Part shown: positions 1 through 9,899 of the stretch, in pieces
How the letters are laid out: the number at the start of each line of letters is the position of its first letter
How positions within the stretch are numbered: the stretch's first letter is position 1
Assembly (NCBI GenBank): GCA_947069175.1
Contig: CAMTDV010000022.1
Span: 34,287,476 to 34,351,475, forward strand
Source: Scalesia atractyloides
Taxonomy: Eukaryota > Streptophyta > Magnoliopsida > Asterales > Asteraceae
Reading direction: 5' to 3'
Length of the DNA: 64,000 nucleotides
Translations under genes and position numbers: made by a program
The notes under the pieces: model-generated
What the model saw: only the letters and a program-made list of their open reading frames with translations
The model's database searches: none
What the model was told of the DNA's origin: nothing

Positions 1-745
1 GAGCCTGCTGTTCAAATACAGGCTCCGGGTATCACTGATTGAAGAAGGTGTTTCGAAGCCGTGTTGCTGCTGTTCAGAATCGTCACTGTTCCGAATTACT
101 GTTCAGATCAGAAGAATCATTGTTTTTGTCTTCAGAATTGCTATTATTCCGAAGAACTCGAAGAAGATTCACGTATTTCGGATCTGCTACTGTTATGGAT
201 TCTGAAGAACACGAAGGAGATCATCCATCTTGGATTGATCTTGGACTGTTGTTCAATCCGGATTACTACTTTTCCGGATCCGAGATACTGTTGGTGGTTA
301 TCGGCTCCCTAGATTTCGGATTTCTTTTGCTGAAAATTCGGATTACTGTTGCAATCTGATAAGGATTGGATTCCGGACTCTCATCATTCCGGATTCTCAT
401 CATCTCGGGTTCTCATCATTCCGGATTCGCATTTAAAATTTGTTATTCCGAATTCTCTCAACTCGGAATTTTATTCCGGATTCTCATTTTGGATTTGCAG
501 GTTTTCGGATTTATCATCTCGGACTTTTCAGTTTCGGATTCATCATCTCAGAGTTAATTCGGATTTATCAATTTGGATTCAATTCAGTTTCGGATTCATC
601 ATCCGGATTTGACCATATCGGACTGTCTTCAGAGTTGACCATTCCGGATCGATTTTGGATCAACCACTGTTCATCAATTCGACTAAAATAAACTGATTAT
701 AATCTGTTTGGTAATTCTAATAAATTTAATCATGATGATGGATAT
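1..745 (+). other. E1 5' untranslated leader with TTCCGGATT-type repeats
   Basis: This non-coding leader lies between the primer site and gag. From about 245 to 660 it is filled with irregular copies of TCCGGATT and relatives (TTCGGATT, CTCGGATT), often followed by CTCATCAT. The short ORFs here are repeat-driven and resemble no known protein. Confidence 0.7.
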
Positions 746-3700
746 ATGACAGCGCAAGACTTGACCAATGCCACTCTGGCTGCCCTGTAATCACAAACAC
801 TGGCCCTCCATCAAGAGTTGGATCAAGTCATTGGCACTTCTACTAAAGTGCCACATTTGCTGTATGGAGATGAATATTATGAATGTAAATTTCGTTTCGA
901 GCAATACTGCAAGGAAAAAGAGCTTGGTGTGTGGAGGTATATCATGAATGGTCCGTGAACGATAGTCTACAGTACAGAGCAAGATCCGGACACAAAAATT
1001 CCTAAGTCCAGTCACCTGTGGACTCCAGAAGATATTAAGATAATCGAGGAAGATGAAAAGGCCTCGGCTACACTGACCATGGCGCTTGGACTGATATTTC
1101 TATTACGGTTAGAAATTGTAAGACCGCAAAGGAAGTATGGAGTGAACTGCAAAATCTCTATGAGGGAAATGCAGATATGAAGGCAAGCAGCGTAAATCAG
1201 CTGAATCAACAATTCAGCTCATTCAATCACATCTGCGGGGAACCATTGAAAACTAGATTCGTCGCTATGTAAAGCTTGTTTCCCAGATGATTTCAGCTGA
1301 GATTACTCTCACTAACAGTGCCATGAATAGACAGTTGTTAAATTCACTTCCAAAAAGTTGGGATGCGGATGTGGGAATGATAAAAAAGGCAAAGAACCTT
1401 AATGATGTCACTCTCACATAAATGATAGCTACTATCAAATCATGTGAGATTGATAACAAGCAGAGAGACATAAATCATCAGAGCGTTTGATGGCTGTCGG
1501 GATGACATGACAAAATGCAGCATTGATGTCACAAAATTTGGTTTATAGCCCTCTGCAAGGAAATTCACAAACACCGGGTAGCTCAAACGTGGTTTATAGT
1601 CCTATCTCCACGCCACAGAACACCCAATACATGTATGGTCTTCAATCTTAGAATCCCTCTATGATTACGGCTGCTCAAGTTCAGACACAGTACCATGCTC
1701 AGTATCCCAACATGGTGTTCAGTCCTGCAATTCCTCAAGCAGTTCAACAAGGTAACATTCCACAAACTCCTGCACCAGCACCTACACCTGCTCAACCTGT
1801 GTCCAACTCTGCGTTTCTCACTAAAGAAAACGAAGAGAAATTGGCTATTGCAGCTTCGATGATCAAGAGCTTGAACGCCTTTCTAGCAGGTGATCTAACT
1901 CCTCCATCCATTCTTCCAACCGAAGTTGATCAAATAATGGAGAGGACCTGGATGAGATCGATGTGTCCTGGAATCTAGCAATGGCTGCCTTTCAGGTTAA
2001 CAAGTTTCAGAAGAAGTATGAATGACAACCATTGTCAAATCTGAAGGCTGGTCTCACAAAAGAAAAACTCAGATGCTACAGATGTCACGAACCAGACACT
2101 TTTCCAGGGAATGCAAGAAGCCGCCATCCGGGTACGTGTCATCCAGGGTGGCAGACATACAGAGCAGCGACAGACAGCTGGTCCCTGTCTTTCCCTCAAA
2201 GTCAACAACGAGTCCCTCGAGCAGCTCGGGCGGGAAGTCAACAACATTGGTGGCCCAACAGCACGAAGGTTTCAACTGGGCAGATGCTGTAGCTCAAATG
2301 GAAACGTTAAATCTCTCCAAGAATAGCAACCACTGCATGATGGCGCAGACAACTGAAACACCCGATCTTTCGGAAACGGTAAATCGAATTCTCTGTTCTG
2401 ATAGTTGTCGTTTTAAATTATCACAAATGCGCGTCCATAATTCAACTCTTGTAGCTGAATATCAACAAGCTGCGTCACAGAACATCGCCCTTAAACATAA
2501 GAACAAGCTTCTTATGGAAAAGGTCGAAGCTCAGAAACAAGATATAGCTCAGCTAAAGCTAGACTTGAACCAACAGCAGTGTTGGGTCTACGACTATAAG
2601 CTAAAACTAGCAGAAAAGGACGTAGAACTTCAAGCAGCCTTAGCCAAGCTAAACTCCTTGATCGGGAAGTTTCACGAAAATGAAATAAACATTAAAAAAT
2701 TTGAAACTTCCAGCAAACTGGTCAAGGACTTATGTCACCTTCAGCTAAATTACCAGAAAATTTTTACCAAAGGTCTTGGGTATAATAGGGCACCTCCACC
2801 ATATAATCATAACTATACAAGAATGCCTGAATCTAAGGCTGATTTAGAAAATGCAGAAAAAATGATTTATGGTAAACCTTCAGATTATCTATCTAAACCA
2901 TGGACGCCCTATTACCCAAAGTTCTCTAAACCAACTGAACTCAAGAGGGATGATGTTTTTGTTACTTCTATACCACTTTCACATGAATCTGGTGATCATC
3001 CTTCTGGTAGTAGAGATGGTTTGGAGAAAGTAAGGCCTGAGGTGGAGAAATCAACATCCTCCACAGAATCTAAAGGAGAAGAATCTTCTGATACTCAAAC
3101 TGAATTCGTGAATGATACTAACGTGTCTAACTCATGTGAAGAAGAGATTTTAGTTGAGTATCACAGAGGGTGATCAAGAGAAATGTCTGAATGCAAATTT
3201 AGGCAATTCGGCTGCTGATTATGAATTTTATAAGCCGCTTTTGACATTTTAAATCAATTTCTTGCTGAACAATTTAAATTCTCATACAGTGTTGGTTGTG
3301 TTGAATGTTGATGTTTTGATTCTGGTTTTTCATCGAATGCTGATGTTTTGAATGATACTAATAAACTGTAATAACTCTTGTGATGAAAACATGAATTTAA
3401 CTGCAGGTCCAGCATCGACAAATGATTCGGTTCCAACCGTTCCAACTGAAGAGACCGAAAGCTCTTCTCCAGAGGCTTTGTATGTGGATGCGTATCCCAG
3501 GGTTGACAGTGAAAAAGGTTGACCAACCAACCGACCCTGTGAACATTGATGTTGGCATAATTCTAGAAGATTCGGGCGACTCAGCTTATTCCAACCAAGC
3601 ACAAGGAATTGATTCTGAAACGATAGATGATGAGCATGCTTTCTCTGATGATTCAAATGAAAATATTAAAACTAACTTTGAATCGGATTCTGAATTTTTC

Positions 3701-4604
3701 AAAATTTTGAAATTCCACCTACTTGTAACTCTTCAAGCTCATCTTCTGAAGATTCAGAAAAGGATGTCCCTGCAGAGCCACTCGTGTCCTCTACAGAATC
3801 TGTCATGAAGTGTGATTTGAAAAATAAGATTAAGAAACGGAAAATACACCGCTCCAAAAAGAAGAAAACCAAACAGGCGTCTCCGACAAATGAAAAGGCA
3901 ACTGCTGAGTCCTCTCATCACTCTGAGAAATTGACTCAGCAGTCGCAAACTGAATCTGTTAAGCAACCAGCTAAACAAATATCAGTTACAATTACGCCTA
4001 AATCTACACGTTCCATATTGTCAAATTCAAATCACAAAACTAACAAGTGTGTTGATGGTTGTGCGCAAGACACAGTCAAGAACAACACCTTGCATCGGCC
4101 ATCAGTACCCGCAAGCAAGAAACTGACAGACAAACTGCCAGAATTTCCCAAGCTGAACGGACTGTTTTCTTCCAGAAGAGGTAGACCTGTTTAAATTATG
4201 GATTTCTCGGGCATATTGCGCGAAACTGTCAAAAGACCTTTACCCTGTTTAAGACTTTGTATTCATGATATCAGAAGACTATGCCTAATCGCCTACCTCA
4301 GGCTCAATTTATGGTTAAGTCTTCTGATCAAAAGTGGAACTTGGCCAAGAAGCTATCTCTCAAACCCTTAAGACCTTTAGATTCCTAGAATCCTTCTAGC
4401 ACTCCAAGGATTGTGCAGAAGTCTAATTCGGTAACCTGGAGGCCTAAGACATTGGCTAAGACTCAGTCTTCTGCCCCCATTACAAACCAATCAAAAGCAT
4501 CATCAACCTCATCCTCAACTAATTTAATTTTTCGTGAGGTTACTTACGTTGATGCAAATGGCATGCCCAGATCTTCAATGGCCTGGGTTGCAGCCTCTAA
4601 CTAA
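746..4604 (+). pseudogene. gag: E1 gag (UBN2-type Copia gag with two zinc knuckles), broken
   Basis: Gag builds the virus-like particle and binds element RNA. The ATG at 746 opens a reading frame that stops at 788 and again at 956. The middle part (about 1080-1480) reads as the UBN2/gag-polypeptide region (TAKEVWSELQNLYEGNAD). A first CCHC knuckle at 2074-2114 is split by a one-base deletion between its second Cys and its His. A coiled-coil segment follows (about 2400-2710), then the lineage-typical LGYNRAPPPYNHNYT. A second knuckle at 4188-4229 has its second Cys changed to Tyr. The end, AWVAASN plus TAA, is the lineage's usual gag end. Frameshifts also occur near 2000, 3170 and 3700. Confidence 0.8.
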
Positions 4605-4649
4605 AACCTGTTGAAATGTGTAGGAACAGCTCTGGGGAACTCTTGTCAG

Positions 4650-6000
4650 ACTATGGTATATTGACAGTGGCGGTTCCAGGCACATTGCCGGAGACATCTC
4701 GCAGTTGAATGACATTCAGTTTTTCAATGGCGGGTTTGTTTCCTTTACAGGTGGTGAGACCGGAAAGATTACCATGAGAGGAACAGTTTGCAACGGAGCC
4801 CTCAGCTTTAAGAATGTTAATTACGTACCAGAATTGAAGCACAGTCTTTTGAGTGTGTCTCAACTTTGCGACAATCATTTGGACGTTCTTTTCACCAAGA
4901 AAGGGTGTTATGTGTTGAAACCAGGTCTTATTATTCTAGATGATTGGATTCTTCTTAAAGCTGCACGAAAAGGAAATGCGTATGTCATCTACATGAACAA
5001 GGCTTCTTCTGACAAGCTCATTTGCCTCTTCTCATCTACAGCTGAACATGATGCAATGCTATGGCATTGCAGACTAGGACACATCAACATGAAGAACTTA
5101 AATCGTCTTGCAAAAGGTGGTTTAGTCAGAGATCTACCAGTTCGCGACTTCATGCAGATTGAAAAGTGTGAATCATCTGCACGTGGGAAACAACATCGAC
5201 AACCACACAAATCTAAAGCCGCTCCTTCCACGTCTCAAGTCTTAGAACTATCTGGTTATTATTGATGACTACTCGCGATTCACCTGGGTTTTCTTTCTTA
5301 CACATAAAAGTGAAACCGCTGAGTTAGTCAAACAGTTCATCACGCTTATGGAAAATCAGACAGACACCACTGTGAAGGCTATTCGGTGTGATAACGGGAC
5401 AGAATTTAAGAATGTTACCTTAAATTCTTTCTGTTCCTCCAAGGGAATTGACCGCCAGTTTAGTGCAGCCAGAACCCCACAATAAAATGGGGTTGCAGAA
5501 CGCGGAAATCGAACACTAATTAAAGCTACACGTACTATGCTGGTTGAATCCGAACTACCTCTTATTTTCTGTGCAGAAGCAATCAATATTGCATGTTATA
5601 TTCGGAATCAGGCCCTGATCAATAAACGACACATGAAAACTCCATACGAAGTGGTTGAAGGTCGCAAACCTTCGGTCAAGCATTTTCGGAAGTTCGGATG
5701 CCCTTGTGTTCTTCTGCTCATGGACGCTAAAGGAAAATTTGAATCACGCGGGGACCCATGCATCTTCGTTGGATATTCCAAAAATACTTCATACCGTGTT
5801 TATAACAAGATCAAGAAAATGGTAGTTGAAACCTACAATGTGGGTTGGCTGGAGGAAAATCCCAAGGACACACGCATTGATCCTGAATGGCTGTATGATT
5901 ATTCTACATTATTTAACCATGTTGATGTTCCGTCCAATGTGTCTGCAGGTAAAAGTCAAATTTCTGACCTTCCAAAAGTGACCATCTCACCATAAGACGA
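4650..6000 (+). pseudogene. pol: E1 pol, N-terminal half: aspartic protease, pre-integrase zinc domain and integrase, broken
   Basis: The protease has an intact catalytic triplet D-S-G at 4663-4671 (YIDSGGSRHIAGD). The pre-integrase domain starts LWHCRLGHINMKNLNR near 5060. Its CxxC pair near 5165 is damaged (KCESSARGK, Ser for the second Cys). A frame change near 5264 precedes the integrase core: first Asp in IIDDYSRFTW (about 5257), second Asp in RCDNGTEF at 5390, Glu in GVAERGNR at 5498. A TAA stop at 5483 replaces one Gln of the PQQNG motif. The end reads FVGYSKNTSYRVYN. After 6000 comes a low-conservation linker with several stops, to about 6510. Confidence 0.85.
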
Positions 6001-6509
6001 TGCAGCTGCTGTACAGCTACATGAGACATTAAAGCAGCTTACCGTGGACCCTCCTGGATTTAATGACACTGTCTCATCTCCTTCCTCCGTTTCGCAATCT
6101 CAAGAGCCAGCAATTAATCTGCCTTCTCAGAATGATACTCCTGAAGTTAGGACATCTGATATAGAGGCTCCTAGGACAAATGAAGGGTCTACTCCTCCTG
6201 ATGTCTTGGGTTCATCTCTGTTCCCTGAGCCTACTCTGCCAGATTTTGGTTGATTCCTCAGCAACTACTACTACTGGTGCACCTGTTGAGGGGGAGTCAT
6301 CTCGAGTAGCTTCAGCAAGTGTTACCAACTTGCAAACGGATGTTGTTGTTCCCGCTACACCAATACCGCAGTGTCTACATCGTGATCACCCCATTGAAAA
6401 TATTATTGGTCCTGTTAACGTTGTTGTTCGAACCCACAGCCAATCGGGGATATCAATACATGTCTCTACTCTTGCTTCATTTCACAAATTGAACCTAAAA
6501 GTATTGATG

Positions 6510-8004
6510 TTCCCTTGCAGGAACCAGGCTGGGTGGATGCCATGCTTGAAGAACTCAATCAATTTGAGAAGCTTGGTGTCTGGCAATTGGTGAAGCTGCC
6601 TCAAGGAAAACATGCTCTCGGAACTCACTGGGTTCTCCATAACAAGCAGGATGACACTGAAGTTATTTTTCGAAATAAAGCTCGACTGGTGGTTCAGAGT
6701 TTCGACAGATTGAATGATTAGATTATGATGAGGTATACGCACCTGTCGCTCGTTTGGAGGCTATACGCATTTTCTTGGCATATGCATCTTACATGGATTT
6801 CACTGTCTATCAAATGGATGTCAAGACTGCGTTTCACTACGGCACGGTGAAAGAGGAAATCTACGTGGCACAACCACCGGGTTTTACTGATCCTGATAAG
6901 CCAGACTATGCATACAAATTAGACAAAGCTTTGTATGGGTTGCATCAAGCGCCTCGCGCATGGTACGCCACTCTTACTGAGCATCTGCTTGCTCATGGAT
7001 ACATTCAAGGAACCATTGATCAAACCCTGTTCATCAAACGTGTTGACAAGGACATTATTCTTGTTCAAATCTACGTTGAACCATCATTTTTGGTTCTACA
7101 AATGATGGTTTGTGCCGCGAATTTGAAGAAATTTGAGATGAGCTCATTGGGGGAGATGACCATGTTTTTGGGACTTCAAGTTCGTCAGAGCCCACAGGGT
7201 ATCTTAATTCATCAAGTAAAATATGTCCATGGCATTTTTGCAAAATTCAAGCTTACAGATTCAAAGCCTATGGCTTCACCTATAGCAGAACGACCTTTGC
7301 TAAATGAAGACACTGAAGGAACGCCTATTAATCCAACTATGTATCGCTCAATAATTGGTTCACTTATGTATCTCACTGCAAGTCGGCCAGATATCATGTT
7401 TGCCATCTGCCAGTGTGCTCGTTATCAGGCTATTCTTAAACTCTCTCATTTACATGTTGTTAAACAAATCTTTAGGTACCTCAAAGGGGCACCATCACTG
7501 GGCCTCTAGTATCCTAAAAATTCCGAATTGAACTGTTTACTTTCTCTGACAGTAATCTAGGGAGTACAGATGGGGAGATACGCTCAACTTCAGCTGGTTG
7601 TCAATTTATGGGAGATTGTTTAATCTCATGGCAATGCAAGAAGCAATAGATGGTCCTCGCTTTCTATTGCAGAAGCAGGATATGTCGCAGCCTCTGCTTG
7701 TTGCTCCCAAGTTTTATGGATGCAACACCAGCTTGCGGATTACGGTTTGACTTATCTAAACACCACAATTTACTGTGATAATGATGCCGCTATCCAAATC
7801 GTAAAAAATCCTGTTTTCACTCCAAAACCATGCACATAAATATTAAAGTTCATTTTATCCGTGATTACTATGAAAAGGGTCTCGTGAAGCTTGAGCAAAT
7901 CCACACTGATGCAGACGTTGCAGATTTGTTCACAAAACCCGTTAACAACGCGCGTTTTCAAATGCTTGTGGATCTTCTCAAAATGATTCGGTTTTCTACC
8001 TAGG
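6510..8004 (+). pseudogene. pol: E1 pol, C-terminal half: reverse transcriptase and RNase H, broken
   Basis: These domains copy element RNA into DNA and remove the RNA strand. RT begins near EPGWVDAMLEELNQFEKLGVW (6515), with VYQMDVKTAFHYGTVKEEIY and LYGLHQAPRAWYATL as typical Copia blocks. A TAG at 6719 and a frame change break it. The catalytic Tyr-x-Asp-Asp region near 7072-7095 is destroyed by a net one-base deletion, reading YVEPSFLVL. The following part (IGSLMYLTASRPDIMFA) is recognisable. RNase H follows to 8004, ending LVDLLKMIRFST plus TAG, with further stops (7507, 7557). The loss of the active site excludes activity. Confidence 0.87.
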
Positions 8005-8086
8005 CATCCTCTGTCTTTTTGTTGTGTTTACTGTCTTTTCTTTCTTTTTCTTTGCTTCATAAATTTGTTCATGTATATGCACAAAT

Positions 8087-8098
8087 TTAGGGGGAGAA
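8087..8098 (+). other. Polypurine-tract-like site just after pol (E1)
   Basis: The sequence TTTAGGGGGAGAAAT lies about 85 bases after the pol stop. E4 has equivalent sites at the same place (63510-63596), and the LTR-adjacent tract of E1 is similar (12572-12584). Sireviruses are known to carry several such tracts. Confidence 0.5.
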
Positions 8099-8221
8099 AT
8101 CGTAAAAAAAAACCCAGCTTTTGCAAGGATAGGGAAATGAAATATTTTTTCGTGAATAAATGTTTGACTAACACATGTAAGGTGTTGAAGCGGGAAGAAA
8201 TTTGGATCGAAGGTGATGTGT

Positions 8222-8410
8222 CGGTAGGTCTAAAACTCAACCGGATAGTGTTAGCCAAATGATACAAATATAATGAACTATGTACTCAGTGGGTCACTTA
8301 CTATAGGCGTATGATTTCATGGTCTTAAATCTTGTGTTGATAGATAGCCAACGTTTGAGGTTTCGGGTCTTTATGTTGTTAAGTCATTCCGGGGATATCT
8401 TGGCTGCCCT
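8222..8410 (+). promoter_or_regulatory. Conserved non-coding block after pol, E1 copy
   Basis: CGGTAGG at 8222, GGTCTT at 8321 and GGTCTTTATG at 8366 occur in the same order in E2 (minus strand, 19597 to 19448) and E4 (63663-63809). The span between the outer motifs is 144, 140 and 137 bases respectively. No long ORF is shared, so the constraint looks like RNA or DNA structure. Its function is unknown. Confidence 0.6.
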
Positions 8411-9014
8411 TCTGTTTCATCCAGATTATATGCAGACCTAGGCACAGTCAGGATATCTTTCTAAAAGAGCCAAAATGGAAAGGTCAAAACCTAAGAGAAT
8501 GGAAGTTTCTTCATGAGAACATTCAATAAGTTCTTACGTACCACATAAGGTATTTGCCTAACCCTCGTTAGTCACTATTGGTCTCTCTGCTGTACGGAAG
8601 TACTGACCTATTCACTAATAGCCTGACGTTGTAAAATAAAAGGGATGACCACAGTTTACTCACCTACTACGATGAATTGTTGTGCTTACCTTGATCGCGT
8701 GGGTATGTCATGGTATGGGACCCATGGGTATCATAGTATAATACTACATTAAGCGTATCATAATGCTTGAACTGGAAGGGTTGAGTTTTAGATTTAAATG
8801 GACTAGTATATTGACAATTACTTAGACCAATTGACCCTACGCATACTGAAAAATGTTCCTTAGTCGACCTTTGAAACGATTTGATCCCTTAGCAAGGCTG
8901 TGTTAATATTTATGTGTGTGCTAAACAGTCTTCTCTTTGTAGATTGGAAAAAGGTGGTTGGATGCTTGGTTAGTCAACTTGATGATTTTTGTTTAAATGG
9001 TTTCAGTCAAGGGA
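8411..9014 (+). other. Non-coding stretch, nothing recognised
   Basis: This is AT-rich DNA between the conserved block and the repeat-rich promoter-like segment. I see no protein homology, RNA gene or clear repeat. Confidence 0.5.
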
Positions 9015-9300
9015 TATTGGACTGGCCCATTGTGTTTTGAAATTTGGGCCAATCAAATAGAATTTTTAAAAGTCTTAAAAATTGGAAAACCAAAATACTG
9101 TTTCGGATTGGATTCTTCAGATAGGCCCACTTGTTATTGTTCCGGATTGGGCTTTTCCGGATAGGCCTAATTGGATTACTGTTCCAGATTGGGCTTTTCC
9201 GGACAGGCCCACTTGGACTTTACTGTTCCGGATTGGGCCTGACACAAGCCCAATCCGGACTCTTTGAAATTTGAGGCCCAAGCCCATTCCGGAAAGTATA
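9015..9300 (+). promoter_or_regulatory. Candidate internal promoter: tandem TCCGGATTGGGC units with TGGGCC (site II) motifs
   Basis: From about 9103 to 9235 roughly four irregular tandem units of 35-45 bases combine TTCCGGATTGGGC with CCGGATAGGCCC. TGGGCC/GGCCCA motifs also occur at 9020-9055 and 9272-9285. In plants TGGGCY (site II) is a TCP-binding promoter motif. A TATA-like TATATC follows at about 9298. The stretch lies 600-900 bases before the post-pol ORF. Promoter activity is inferred. Confidence 0.4.
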
Positions 9301-9411
9301 TCTTTGTCTCTGAAACCTCATTTCGGATTATTCACAAATTTCCGAAATCTAAATTCTTCTCTGATTTTCTCGCTATTGCACTGTTCATCTCGAAAATCAT
9401 CCGGATTAGGT

Positions 9412-9866
9412 AAATATGCTTAAAATCATGTAATCCGGATGATAATTTTGATGTTTAAAGCATTCCGGATAGCATCTCAGATTAATCTTCAAAGACACAT
9501 GCATTTCGGATTTCATTCCGGATGTTTATTCATCCGAATTGATGAACTCGGATTTCATATTGGATAATCTTCACCCGGATTGATGATTTATCCGAGATAC
9601 TGTTGGGTAATCCGGATTGCAAACTTATCCGAAATACAAGTGACCTCTTGCTAATCTGGAATGATGAAAAGGTTCATCCGGATTAGTGTTGACCTGTTAG
9701 TAATTCGGATTTAAGGTTTTTGAACCTTTGACCTCTTTTGAACCTTTTCAACTGTTGAACCCGTAAATCTGATTTGAACTCTTAAATATTTGAACCTTAA
9801 AAGTCTGCTTGAACTATCTAGTTAGTTTTAACTTTTATTCTTGTAAACTCCATTAACTCCTGTTAG
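9412..9866 (+). other. Candidate leader intron before the E1 post-pol ORF
   Basis: The AT-rich segment 9412-9866 starts with GTAAATATGC after CCGGATTAG and ends CTCCTGTTAG before TTCG. It has plausible GT and AG borders and lies 33 bases before the ATG at 9900. E2 has a clearer counterpart (18062 to 16945). This is inference from consensus only. Confidence 0.3.
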
Positions 9867-9899
9867 TTCGAATTTAACTTGGTTATTATCTTGACAAAA

